Below are positions 1-7,934 of a stretch of 10,382 nt of DNA, in pieces. The notes beneath the pieces were generated by a model that was given only the letters and a program-made list of their open reading frames with translations, was not told where the DNA came from and made no database searches. The translations under genes were made by a program, and so were the position numbers. The stretch lies in the NCBI GenBank assembly GCA_002409785.1, contig DHOX01000008.1:1-10382 (forward strand), read 5' to 3'. Numbering within the stretch: position 1 is the stretch's first letter; each line of letters starts with the position of its first letter. This DNA is from Prevotella sp. UBA5379. GTDB taxonomy: Bacteria > Bacteroidota > Bacteroidia > Bacteroidales > Bacteroidaceae.

Positions 1-812
1 TCAGTATTATGGACGCCACCCCAGTCACTGACGACAACGCCGTCAAAATGCCAGTCCTGTTTCAAAATCTGATTTAAGAGATATTCGTTATGGCAATTGT
101 GCTCATCCTTATAGAGATTATAAGAACCCATAACTGCCCAGGCATGCCCTTTTTTTACAGCAGCCTCAAAAGCAGGAAGATAGATCTCATGCAAGGCCCG
201 GTCACTGACAATTACATTCACATTGAAGCGGTTCTCTTCATCATTATTCAGTGCAAAATGCTTGACGCAGGCAGACACTCCATTGGATTGCAAGCCTTGT
301 ATATAAGGCACGTCCATCGAGGAAGCCAGATAGGGATCCTCTCCCATAAATTCAAAGTTACGGCCGCCAAGTGGTGTACGATAGATATTGACTCCCGGTC
401 CGAGAAGCATATCTTTCCCCCGATACAAAGCTTCCTCACCCAGGCTTGTCCCGTATTGGCGCGACAAATCCGGATTCCAGGTAGCTGCCAGACATGTCAA
501 TGCAGGGAAGGCAACACAGGAGTCATTGCTTTGACCCGCCTGTTCCCACTCGTCCCAAAGCACATTCGGACGGACGCCCATAGGACCGTCGTCTGTCCAA
601 AAATCAGGAATACCCAGTCGGGGAACACCAGCAGAGGAGAATTTACTTTGGGCATGAATGATACGGATCTTTTCCCGAAGGGTCATCCGCGACAAAACGT
701 CTTCCACTCTCTGCTCGATGGGAGCCGAAGAATCCAGATAAACCGGAGTCTGGGCACCCACAGAGCTTCCACAAAGTAAAAAGATTGCAACAAGATTTTT
801 TATTTTCATCAT
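1..812 (-). CDS. GH3 beta-glucosidase, N-terminal 270 codons (3' end beyond the window)
   Basis: Glycoside hydrolase family 3 enzyme, expected to be an exo-acting beta-glucosidase that releases glucose from imported beta-gluco-oligosaccharides. Visible in the translation are an N-terminal hydrophobic signal peptide (residues 1-20, likely signal peptidase I cleavage near VGA-QTP, so periplasmic), the start of the (beta/alpha)8 domain (LSRMTLREKI, 40-50), WTDDGPMGVR (72-81), the GGRNFEFMGEDP motif (149-160), VKHFALN (183-189), and the nucleophile motif VVSDW with Asp263. The reading frame is open to the left edge, so about two thirds of a typical 750-residue family member is missing. Two adjacent ATGs (812 and 809) are equivalent starts and no Shine-Dalgarno sequence is visible. 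It follows the SGBP gene by 44 bases and is the last gene of the operon seen here. The family call is secure; the linkage specificity (probably beta-1,6) is inferred from context. Confidence 0.95.
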   Translation of the reverse strand, partial: MMKIKNLVAIFLLCGSSVGAQTPVYLDSSAPIEQRVEDVLSRMTLREKIRIIHAQSKFSSAGVPRLGIPDFWTDDGPMGVRPNVLWDEWEQAGQSNDSCVAFPALTCLAATWNPDLSRQYGTSLGEEALYRGKDMLLGPGVNIYRTPLGGRNFEFMGEDPYLASSMDVPYIQGLQSNGVSACVKHFALNNDEENRFNVNVIVSDRALHEIYLPAFEAAVKKGHAWAVMGSYNLYKDEHNCHNEYLLNQILKQDWHFDGVVVSDWGGVHNT

Positions 813-856
813 CTGATCATGGCATCTTGTTTTCAGATAACATTCCATACTATTTT

Positions 857-2227
857 TTATTTTTTGATAACTGTCACGACACCATTAGCACATCCATTTG
901 TCAGGTCCACTGTGAAAACATAGGTATCACCATCTTTCAGGGTTACACCTGGCATCGGATAAACGTTACCATTATCACCACCGTTAATGCCATCACCCAT
1001 CACGAAATCTGTACTCGACAAGGTCAGGATATGGTCGCTTCCTACTGCATGAAATTCCGTTCCCCAGTTCGGTTGACCGAAAAACTTGAAGTTCACATTG
1101 CTCGGGTCAAGTTGCTGACCGACCGTCAAAGTAATCTGATAAACCTTGTTTTTCACTTGTGCCAAGGCCAGGTCAGAATCTGTACCGGTCCACCAACCAT
1201 GATTGATGGTCTTCCAGAATGGCTTATTGATTCCTTCACTTCCGATGATCCACAATGCGCCGCTACCATCATCTTTAGTCGTAGCAGGATCTGTACCATC
1301 CATAGGCCAGATACGAAAATACTTATTGGAAAAATCGGCATTTATCGTATAGTTGCCACCTATTGCATTAAATGTATAGGTACCGTCACTGTTCTTCGTG
1401 AAATAATCTGTATCATAAAACCAGTCCGGTTCATTCATAGCTGCATCACCGGCAAACTGATACTTGTGTCCCTGGATAAAATCACCGATGTAGACATTCG
1501 CCTGCTGTGTAATGTAAATTGCAGTAGGAGCATTAGGATCATAAACCGGTGTATAATCATACGTCTGTGTATTAAAAGTCACTTGAATATCCCCGGAATG
1601 AGGACTGACAAAGGTAATATTTTTCATTTTACCCTGTACAACCCCATTATCTCCTTCACCAAAAGTCTGTTCATTACCCTGTTTACCGAAAGCAGGAGCC
1701 ACAAAATGACCGTTAATGATATTACTGGACGAACTGACTGTCGTACTATATAAATACGGATGATCAGCCACCGGAAGCATCTTGTAAGTCTTGTTATCGG
1801 AAGTGACCAGATTGATAAAATCATTTTCAGGACGGGATACTTGGATATCCACCGATTTCTGTGTAATCGTAAAATGGATATTTTGCAAGGTAAACTTCAA
1901 AGTAGCCTTACCATTCGGAATATCTTTCAGATAAGGAACATATATCTTTCCCGTATAATCTCCTTCAGTCTTAGTCCGAATCGTCGTCTGACCAACAAGT
2001 TCATCACTAAAATACAAAGAGGCCTTTAAGGTGGAGAGCGGAACATCCCCTTCATCACCGCAGTTGACCGTATACTCAAGACTGTCACCGAAATAAGCAG
2101 AAGACAGGTCACTCTTGAGATCAATCACCGGATTGCCGATCTTATTATCATCATCGTCGCTGCAAGCCCAAAAAAGGGGGAAAGCCAGAAGCGCGAAGAG
2201 CAAATACTTAAACTTTTTCATAGTCAT
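857..2227 (-). CDS. SusE-position surface glycan-binding lipoprotein (SGBP)
   Basis: Predicted outer-membrane lipoprotein that binds the polysaccharide at the cell surface next to SusC/SusD. The 456-residue product has a lipoprotein signal (LFWAC, lipidated Cys22) followed directly by SDDDD, matching the acidic lipoprotein export signal described in Bacteroidetes, which argues for surface exposure. The rest looks beta-rich: an Ig-like N-terminal region (about 33-135), a middle region (about 140-310), and a C-terminal module (about 324-456) that opens with LWIIGS and contains a paired Trp (GWW, 344-346) and FGQPNW (383-388), reminiscent of SusE/SusF carbohydrate-binding modules. I believe family members carry DUF5125/DUF5121-type domains, but this was not searched. 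No catalytic motif is visible. The start may be Met1 (2227) or Met3 (2221). It begins only 9 bases after the GH30 stop, so it is co-transcribed and possibly translationally coupled. It is not a clear sequence homologue of SusE; the role rests on position, lipidation and fold-like features. Confidence 0.88.
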   Translation of the reverse strand: MTMKKFKYLLFALLAFPLFWACSDDDDNKIGNPVIDLKSDLSSAYFGDSLEYTVNCGDEGDVPLSTLKASLYFSDELVGQTTIRTKTEGDYTGKIYVPYLKDIPNGKATLKFTLQNIHFTITQKSVDIQVSRPENDFINLVTSDNKTYKMLPVADHPYLYSTTVSSSSNIINGHFVAPAFGKQGNEQTFGEGDNGVVQGKMKNITFVSPHSGDIQVTFNTQTYDYTPVYDPNAPTAIYITQQANVYIGDFIQGHKYQFAGDAAMNEPDWFYDTDYFTKNSDGTYTFNAIGGNYTINADFSNKYFRIWPMDGTDPATTKDDGSGALWIIGSEGINKPFWKTINHGWWTGTDSDLALAQVKNKVYQITLTVGQQLDPSNVNFKFFGQPNWGTEFHAVGSDHILTLSSTDFVMGDGINGGDNGNVYPMPGVTLKDGDTYVFTVDLTNGCANGVVTVIKK

Positions 2228-2236
2228 ATTCTTTGA

Positions 2237-3751
2237 TTATTTCGTCCATTTACAAGAAACTACACTCCCGGAAGGTACGCTGCACATAAAATGGTTTGTT
2301 CCGTCACTGACCGTAATCTTCCTATCTGTATCTCCTGAATTCAGAATGACAATTGACTCTGTCCCGTCAGGATTCACAAACTCAGAATGAACAATACCAG
2401 AGAGTTCCGGATCTCGACTGGTTCCGACTCTTATTGCCCCCGGTTCTACGACACTCGACATGTGGCAAATCACATAATAGTGAGAATTATACGTAATATT
2501 CTTATAATCCGAACCGATATCTACTGCGCCATAGCAAGTCTGGCAACCACCATCCAGATTTGGCCCACGCTTACTGTCCAGCATCAGATTCCAGACCAAT
2601 ACGGCTTTGCAATAACGGTTAACCGTACCCAATGTAATGTCCTTCATGTCTTCCACTAAACGAGTAGACAGAGTGTGACCTTCATTCCACGTACCTATAG
2701 AAGCCTCATCGAAAATCAAATCCTTATCAGGAGCCTGACTGTGAATATCATCCAATTCCGTATTACTACCACTATAATTATGATAGGCGGAACCTACGAC
2801 ATATTCAGAACCCTCAAAACTATTACCGATAGCATTATAAATCTTAACCGGATAATCGTTCTGATCAGTCTTGCCGTCATAGTCATAGTTATGATCGTAT
2901 AAGTAAATCTTAGTTGATATGCTATTAGACTTAAAAGCTCCAGCTAACACCTTGACAAAAGCAGCCTCTTCTGTCCATGGCATATAGAGTGAAGCACAGT
3001 TACCGGTATTTAACGGTTCATTTTGTGGGGTCACGGCATATATAGAGATCCCTTTTTCCTTCATTGCCTGAACGAATTTCACGAAATACTGTGCATAAGT
3101 ATCATAGTAATCAGGATTCAGATGACCATCCGTCCAAGAATCATAGGCCGTCTTAGTACTGATATCACTGACTTTCATCCATTTCGGACAGGTCCAGGGA
3201 GAAGCTATAATCTTCAAATTAGGGTTAATACTCAGGATTTCCTTAATCACAGGGATAATATAGTTTGTCTCATCTGACTGTAAGGCAAAGTTTTCAATGC
3301 CTTTTTTATCACAAAGCGTATATTCCGTACTTGAAAAATCGCTGCAACCGATGGAGATACGCGCATAGTTAACCCCCAGACCATCAGTCGGAGAATAGGT
3401 CTTCTTCAGGAACGCTTCTCGATCAGCAGACGTCATTTTCATCAGATTATAACATGTCGAATAGGTCAAGGCAAAGCCAAAACCGTCCATGGTCTGATAG
3501 GTCTTTGAATCATCAAGTTGAATGGTGCTAGGAGCCATATTCGGTGTGGTCTGAATACTTACTGTGGACTGTTCTAAAGTATGAGCACCATCAGAGGTAG
3601 TCGTATAAAGGATTGCCACATTACCCGAATCCGAAGGAGGATTAGTGCTTCCTCCCGAATCATCAGTAGTCGAAGAAGAACTACTACAAGCTACCATCAT
3701 AAATAAGGCACCTATTAAGGTCAGACCAAATATATTATTTTTTCTGTTCAT
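2237..3751 (-). CDS. GH30 family surface lipoprotein glycanase (probable endo-beta-1,6-glucanase, GH30_3-like)
   Basis: Family 30 glycoside hydrolase, probably the backbone-cutting enzyme of this locus. The frame is open from an ATG at 3787, but the ATG at 3751 puts the signal peptide at the N-terminus and is preferred (504 residues). The lipobox is MVAC, with lipidated Cys22, then a Ser/Thr/Gly/Asp-rich linker to about residue 45. In the 504-residue numbering the TIM barrel starts at QTMDGFGFALTYS (about 86), followed by ISIGCSDFS, ASPWTCPKWMK (about 183-193), the acid/base motif TPQNEP with Glu245, and the nucleophile motif IFDEAS with Glu349. GPNLDGGCQTCYGAV (about 397-411) resembles the family's GG-C-TC-G signature, and a C-terminal beta-sandwich (about 425-504) closes the protein. 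Automatic annotation may call it glucosylceramidase. An exo-acting or beta-1,3-active GH30 remains possible. It sits between the SusD and SGBP genes, with a hairpin in its upstream gap. Confidence 0.93.
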   Translation of the reverse strand: MNRKNNIFGLTLIGALFMMVACSSSSSTTDDSGGSTNPPSDSGNVAILYTTTSDGAHTLEQSTVSIQTTPNMAPSTIQLDDSKTYQTMDGFGFALTYSTCYNLMKMTSADREAFLKKTYSPTDGLGVNYARISIGCSDFSSTEYTLCDKKGIENFALQSDETNYIIPVIKEILSINPNLKIIASPWTCPKWMKVSDISTKTAYDSWTDGHLNPDYYDTYAQYFVKFVQAMKEKGISIYAVTPQNEPLNTGNCASLYMPWTEEAAFVKVLAGAFKSNSISTKIYLYDHNYDYDGKTDQNDYPVKIYNAIGNSFEGSEYVVGSAYHNYSGSNTELDDIHSQAPDKDLIFDEASIGTWNEGHTLSTRLVEDMKDITLGTVNRYCKAVLVWNLMLDSKRGPNLDGGCQTCYGAVDIGSDYKNITYNSHYYVICHMSSVVEPGAIRVGTSRDPELSGIVHSEFVNPDGTESIVILNSGDTDRKITVSDGTNHFMCSVPSGSVVSCKWTK

Positions 3752-3796
3752 TGTATTCTGTTTTTTATAAGCAATTACATATTGCATTTATGAGGC

Positions 3797-3839
3797 CTTC
3801 ACTCTATTCTGGCATTTAAAGCCAACAGACAGAGTGAAG
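3797..3839 (-). promoter_or_regulatory. Intercistronic hairpin between the SusD-like and GH30 genes
   Basis: An imperfect inverted repeat sits in the 106-base gap. CTTCACTCT (3797-3805) is exactly complementary to AGAGTGAAG (3831-3839), giving a 9-bp outer stem. A GGC/GCC inner stem (3811-3813 with 3821-3823) encloses a 7-base AT loop, with a few unpaired bases between the two stems. It lies within the operon transcript. No U-run follows it on the minus strand, so it does not look like a complete intrinsic terminator. An mRNA-stability or processing element that sets SusC/SusD levels against the downstream genes is more plausible, but this is inference. Confidence 0.6.
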
Positions 3840-3857
3840 ATCATCGAATAATTATTT

Positions 3858-5378
3858 TCAATAGCCCGGGTTCTGAACCAAATTCTGGTTTTGATCCAAA
3901 GCCGTCTGGGGTAAAGGTAAGAGATAAGAGTTTTTGTCAAATGCTTTAGTCTGCGGAAGTCTTCCTGTATCCCGTTGATTTAATCCATTCATATATTCTT
4001 CCACCTTTCCATTACGAACTAAATCAAACCAGCGCTGTCCCTCAAAAGCCAGTTCCAGTCTACGTTCATGCAAAACAGCCTCAATCATTGCGGACTGACT
4101 AGCCGTCTTGTCAGCGGTTAAATCCGATAACTTTACACGATGACGGATCAAATTCACCAGTTGAGCACTCTGCTGCAAATTTCCCTGATAAGCATAAGCC
4201 TCAGCTTCCAACAAGATGATGTCTGCCAGACGGAGGATATACTCATTGTTATAACCAGAACGCAGCTTATACATGAAAGGATAGTGGTTAGCAGGATAGT
4301 AATTGCTCCATCCACAAGAATAATAGACAATACTCTGGTGCTCCCGGACGGTATCCCCTTCATTCTCGAAGTCACGGATCAGATCCCTTGAAGGTGTTAT
4401 CCATTTAGCCCAGGTAAACGCATTATCCCAATTCTCCAGGCATCGGCCATACATCCAGGATTCCCAGTTGCCGGCGCCTGTTGTCCAATGTACTTCCAAA
4501 ATACCCTCGGAGGTATTGCGCTTGACACAGTCTTTTGTGGCATCATTCCATCCCCAAAGAGTCTCGAAATTGGGTTCTAATTGTAGTCCGGGCGTATTTC
4601 TCACTTGCTCAGCATACTGGATAACCTTCGTATAATCTTGTACCGGTTTTTCTGCATAGACCTTAGCCAACATAGCCTCAGCTACCGTCTTCGACATTAA
4701 AGTACGATCCGCCGTATTGAAGTTAGGCGCATTCTGTACAGCATAGTCCAAATCACTGATAATCTGCTGATAGCATTCTTGAGTTGTCTTACGACTTGGG
4801 AAATAAATAGAGTACACAGAATCTATATTTTCGGATGTAATCGTCTTCGGTATACTTGTAATAACGGGTAGGGATCCATACAAACGGACCATACGGAACA
4901 TATCTATTGCCCGGAAGATTTGGCCCTCAGCCTTAAACTGACGGTATTTTGCATCATTCAATTTTCCGGATTGATGCAATTGTTCTACTCCTTCAACAAG
5001 AACGTTAGCCTGAGCAATATCCTCTAAATACCGGTCCCAGTCCCGTTCTATATCCGGATTACTTCCGTCAATACTGTTATTTTCGTAGGGGACGACTTCT
5101 GCGCCTGTCGTGCCCACATAGGCATTATCAGAATGGGAATCACCCACAAGCAGATAATCGAGGTGCATGTGTTCCTGACGGTTCCTGAAAAGTTCATATA
5201 TTGCCGTACGCTGCTTGATTGCAGCATTACTATCAGCCAAAACGACCGTAGTCGTATCGGTCTGTTTTCCTTCTGTCAATTCGGTCGGTGTGGAAATCGG
5301 GACATAATCCAGAGAACAGCCCGTAAAGATAAAGGCTCCCACACCTATACAAAAATTGATGATATATTTTGTCTTCAT
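3858..5378 (-). CDS. SusD/RagB-family nutrient-binding outer-membrane lipoprotein
   Basis: SusD-like lipoprotein that caps the SusC channel from outside and binds glycan fragments for import. The 506-residue length is normal for the family. It has a lipoprotein signal (FTGC, lipidated Cys21) followed by SLDYVP. Family landmarks include FKAEGQIFRAIDMFRMVRLYG (148-168, split here as FKAEGQIFRAIDMF then RMVRLYG), ILRLADIILLEAEAYA (381-396) in the TPR-like core, the HERRLELAFEGQRWFDLVR segment (437-455), and the typical C-terminus LPLPQTALDQN ending in QNPGY. Aromatic clusters such as WESWMYGR (305-312) and FTWAKW (321-326) could form the binding face, but no residue can be assigned from sequence alone. 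The gene starts 12 bases after the SusC-like gene, as is standard for the pair. Unlike its partner, it is intact. Confidence 0.95.
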   Translation of the reverse strand: MKTKYIINFCIGVGAFIFTGCSLDYVPISTPTELTEGKQTDTTTVVLADSNAAIKQRTAIYELFRNRQEHMHLDYLLVGDSHSDNAYVGTTGAEVVPYENNSIDGSNPDIERDWDRYLEDIAQANVLVEGVEQLHQSGKLNDAKYRQFKAEGQIFRAIDMFRMVRLYGSLPVITSIPKTITSENIDSVYSIYFPSRKTTQECYQQIISDLDYAVQNAPNFNTADRTLMSKTVAEAMLAKVYAEKPVQDYTKVIQYAEQVRNTPGLQLEPNFETLWGWNDATKDCVKRNTSEGILEVHWTTGAGNWESWMYGRCLENWDNAFTWAKWITPSRDLIRDFENEGDTVREHQSIVYYSCGWSNYYPANHYPFMYKLRSGYNNEYILRLADIILLEAEAYAYQGNLQQSAQLVNLIRHRVKLSDLTADKTASQSAMIEAVLHERRLELAFEGQRWFDLVRNGKVEEYMNGLNQRDTGRLPQTKAFDKNSYLLPLPQTALDQNQNLVQNPGY

Positions 5379-5390
5379 GATTATAAACTT

Positions 5391-7934
5391 TTAAAATTCA
5401 ACTTTTACTCCAAGGACAAAAGAACGGTTCATCGGATAAGTTCCCCAGTCGATTCCCTGTACCATACCACTGTCACCATACTGGTTGACCTCAGGATCAC
5501 GGCCCATATAAGAAGTTATCGTAAAGAGGTTAGTTGCTGAAACGTATGGCATCAAGCGAGTCAGACCCAGTTTCGAAATATACATCTGAGGTATTTCATA
5601 AGAGAGTGTCACGTTCTTCAAACGCAGATAACTGCCATCCTCAAGAAAATAGGTAGAGTTCTTGATATCCCAGCCGGCTTTGGGCACATTCGTAATCTGC
5701 CCGGGTATTTCCCAACGTTTAAGAACCCTTGTCGACTGATTCTTTCCATCCTGCATCCCTTCCGTTTCCATACGAGACACATTATAAATATCATTGCCAT
5801 AACTCCCCTGGAACAAGAAATTCAGAGAAACACCTTTCCAGGAAAGGGTATTCGTCATACCGAAGGTAAAATCCGGGTTGGGATCACCAATATAGGTACG
5901 ATCACTTGCATTTATCTTACCATCATCATTGACATCCTTATAAATCATATCACCGGTTTCCGGATCCACACCTTCTGCGATGTATCCATAAAACATGCCC
6001 AAAGGATGCCCTGGGGCATTACGGACTACGTAGTCAGCTACATTCTCCACGGTTTGGGCATCATTATAAACAAGAACCAGTTTCAGTTTTTCCAACTTAT
6101 TCCGATTAAAGGAAATATTAAAATCTGTATCCCACTTCAAAGCACCTGTAAGATTCTTTGAACTTAAAGAAAACTCAAAACCTTTATTGATAATTTCACC
6201 GCCGTTATAAGTCATATTTCTGGCTGCAGCACTACCGGCCGGAAGAGTAATATTCATTAGCATATCCGTAGTTTTCTTATAGTAGTAATCTGCATAAAAG
6301 GTCAGTCGCTGATGCAGCACGGTCAAATCAAATCCGATATCTGTCTGAGCAGTCTTCTCCCAAGTCATATTAGGATTGCTCAAGGTATTCTGCGTACGGG
6401 TGGGAACTGCATTCTCATCATTTCCTTCACCAAACCATTGTATACGATTGATTTTATAAGAAGCAAGGTAAGAATAGTCACCCAGTCCACTCTGATTACC
6501 GGTCATTCCCCAACCTCCACGAAGTTTGAAGTCATCTATCCAGGTAACTTTTTTCAGGAATGGTTCATTGGAAATACGCCATGCTAAAGAAAAAGATGGA
6601 AAATATCCCCAACGATGGCCGGGGGCCAATTTAGAAGAACCATCAGCACGCATATTGAATGTAGCCATATAAGTGCCATTGTAATTATATTGCAAACGGG
6701 TGAAATAAGACAGGATCGCCCAGTCGGATGCAGTCGTTCCCGTACTTTTCCAACTGATCTTGTTCGCACCATTTAATGTCTTGATATCAGAATCAGCATA
6801 GTTGCTCCCATTGATATAGCTCTCGCTCCAAGAGCTTTTAGTCCATGAAGAACCCAGCATCAGATCAAAGTGATGAAGCCCGAAATCCTTCTGTCCATTC
6901 AGCACATTATCCAACACCTGTACCGTGTTCTTACTGCGCTCATCATAACCTGTACCATAAGCAGAACGGCCATCATGGGTGGAAAGGGGATCCAGAAAAT
7001 TAAAAGTATTATTTTGTAGACGATCCAAGGTATAAGTACTCGTAAAATTCAATCCGGGCAGGATTTTAACAAGCGCCTTGCCTGTAGCCAGCAGACGATT
7101 ATTGGAAGAACGGTTATCCTTGGTCCTGGCAAGACTTTCCAACGGACTGTCTATATTCACACCATAAAAGGTTGTATAATACTCTCCGGGGTTATCGGGA
7201 TCCCAAATAGGCGCATAAGTAGGCGTACTGACAATGGCCGGTACCACACCACCACGGTTAGAACCCGTCCCGGAAATAATGCCTGTGCCTCTATAGGTAT
7301 AGTCAGAATAAGCGACATTTGCACTCAGATTGATCCATGGACGAATATCATCGTCAACAGCTGCACGGAAATTGTAACGCTTATAACCCGAAGTAACAAT
7401 GACACCCTTTTCACCTGTATAGCCTCCGGAGAGATAGTATTTTATGCCTTTACTTCCATTGGTTATGGCCAGATCGTAATCTTGTACATTACCTGTCCGA
7501 TATACTTCATCCTTCCAATTTGTCTGATCAGTGAGATTATCAGGTAATTTCACCAATCCGATCTCATCCATCAGATCCTTATACTCCTTTGCATTCAGGG
7601 AACTTTGATTGTCTCTGACTGTATTGAAAGCGTAATGCGTATTAAGGGAAATTTTGGCTACCCCTGCCGCCCCCTGCTTGGTATTGATAATGATAACGCC
7701 ATTAGCTGCACGGCTACCATAAATAGCTGCGGAAGAAGCATCTTTCAGCACCTGTATATTATCAATATCATCCGCATTAAGAAAATTGATATCTGTCATA
7801 GGAACACCATCCACGACATACAAAGGCGAGTTGCTCCCATTAAAGGAGGTTGTTCCACGGACACGGATTGTGGGTGTAGAACCAGGTTGGCCATTCGCCT
7901 GTGAGATCTGAAGTCCTGCAGCCTTCCCTTCCAT
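5391..7934 (-). CDS. SusC-like transporter, downstream fragment: most of the plug plus the beta-barrel
   Basis: This is the 847-codon open frame after the break. Its first ATG encodes the Met of GMEGKAAGLQ, which is internal to the normal protein (residue 146 of the reconstructed 992), not a natural start; there is no signal peptide. It contains the plug signatures SPLYVVDGVP (fragment residues 36-45) and IYGSRAANGVIIIN (71-84), then about 750 residues of alternating, aromatic-rich barrel strands, ending in SFVLGVKVEF. The frame is also open for some distance upstream of the ATG. Produced alone it would have no route to the outer membrane. An annotator may list it as a separate TonB-dependent receptor gene, but it is the 3' part of one gene. 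Confidence 0.85.
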   Translation of the reverse strand: MEGKAAGLQISQANGQPGSTPTIRVRGTTSFNGSNSPLYVVDGVPMTDINFLNADDIDNIQVLKDASSAAIYGSRAANGVIIINTKQGAAGVAKISLNTHYAFNTVRDNQSSLNAKEYKDLMDEIGLVKLPDNLTDQTNWKDEVYRTGNVQDYDLAITNGSKGIKYYLSGGYTGEKGVIVTSGYKRYNFRAAVDDDIRPWINLSANVAYSDYTYRGTGIISGTGSNRGGVVPAIVSTPTYAPIWDPDNPGEYYTTFYGVNIDSPLESLARTKDNRSSNNRLLATGKALVKILPGLNFTSTYTLDRLQNNTFNFLDPLSTHDGRSAYGTGYDERSKNTVQVLDNVLNGQKDFGLHHFDLMLGSSWTKSSWSESYINGSNYADSDIKTLNGANKISWKSTGTTASDWAILSYFTRLQYNYNGTYMATFNMRADGSSKLAPGHRWGYFPSFSLAWRISNEPFLKKVTWIDDFKLRGGWGMTGNQSGLGDYSYLASYKINRIQWFGEGNDENAVPTRTQNTLSNPNMTWEKTAQTDIGFDLTVLHQRLTFYADYYYKKTTDMLMNITLPAGSAAARNMTYNGGEIINKGFEFSLSSKNLTGALKWDTDFNISFNRNKLEKLKLVLVYNDAQTVENVADYVVRNAPGHPLGMFYGYIAEGVDPETGDMIYKDVNDDGKINASDRTYIGDPNPDFTFGMTNTLSWKGVSLNFLFQGSYGNDIYNVSRMETEGMQDGKNQSTRVLKRWEIPGQITNVPKAGWDIKNSTYFLEDGSYLRLKNVTLSYEIPQMYISKLGLTRLMPYVSATNLFTITSYMGRDPEVNQYGDSGMVQGIDWGTYPMNRSFVLGVKVEF

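Noticed and set aside
90..779. 229-codon open frame on the plus strand at the left edge
   Set aside because: It is antisense to the GH3 gene, whose motifs (KHF, SDW) are unmistakable; the translation is low-complexity shadow sequence.
785..1753. 322-codon open frame on the plus strand opposite the SGBP gene
   Set aside because: It is fully antisense to a gene with clear lipoprotein and operon evidence, its Cys/Ile/Arg-rich translation resembles no family, and it is explained by the codon usage of the opposite strand.
3752..3787. 12-residue N-terminal extension of the GH30 protein from an ATG at 3787
   Set aside because: It would place MQYVIAYKKQNT ahead of a standard lipoprotein signal peptide; the ATG at 3751 gives a normal N-terminus. 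These bases are better read as untranslated gap.
3797..3839. Intrinsic terminator after the SusD-like gene
   Set aside because: A stem is present, but no T-run follows it on the minus strand, and the GH30 gene downstream has no visible promoter of its own.
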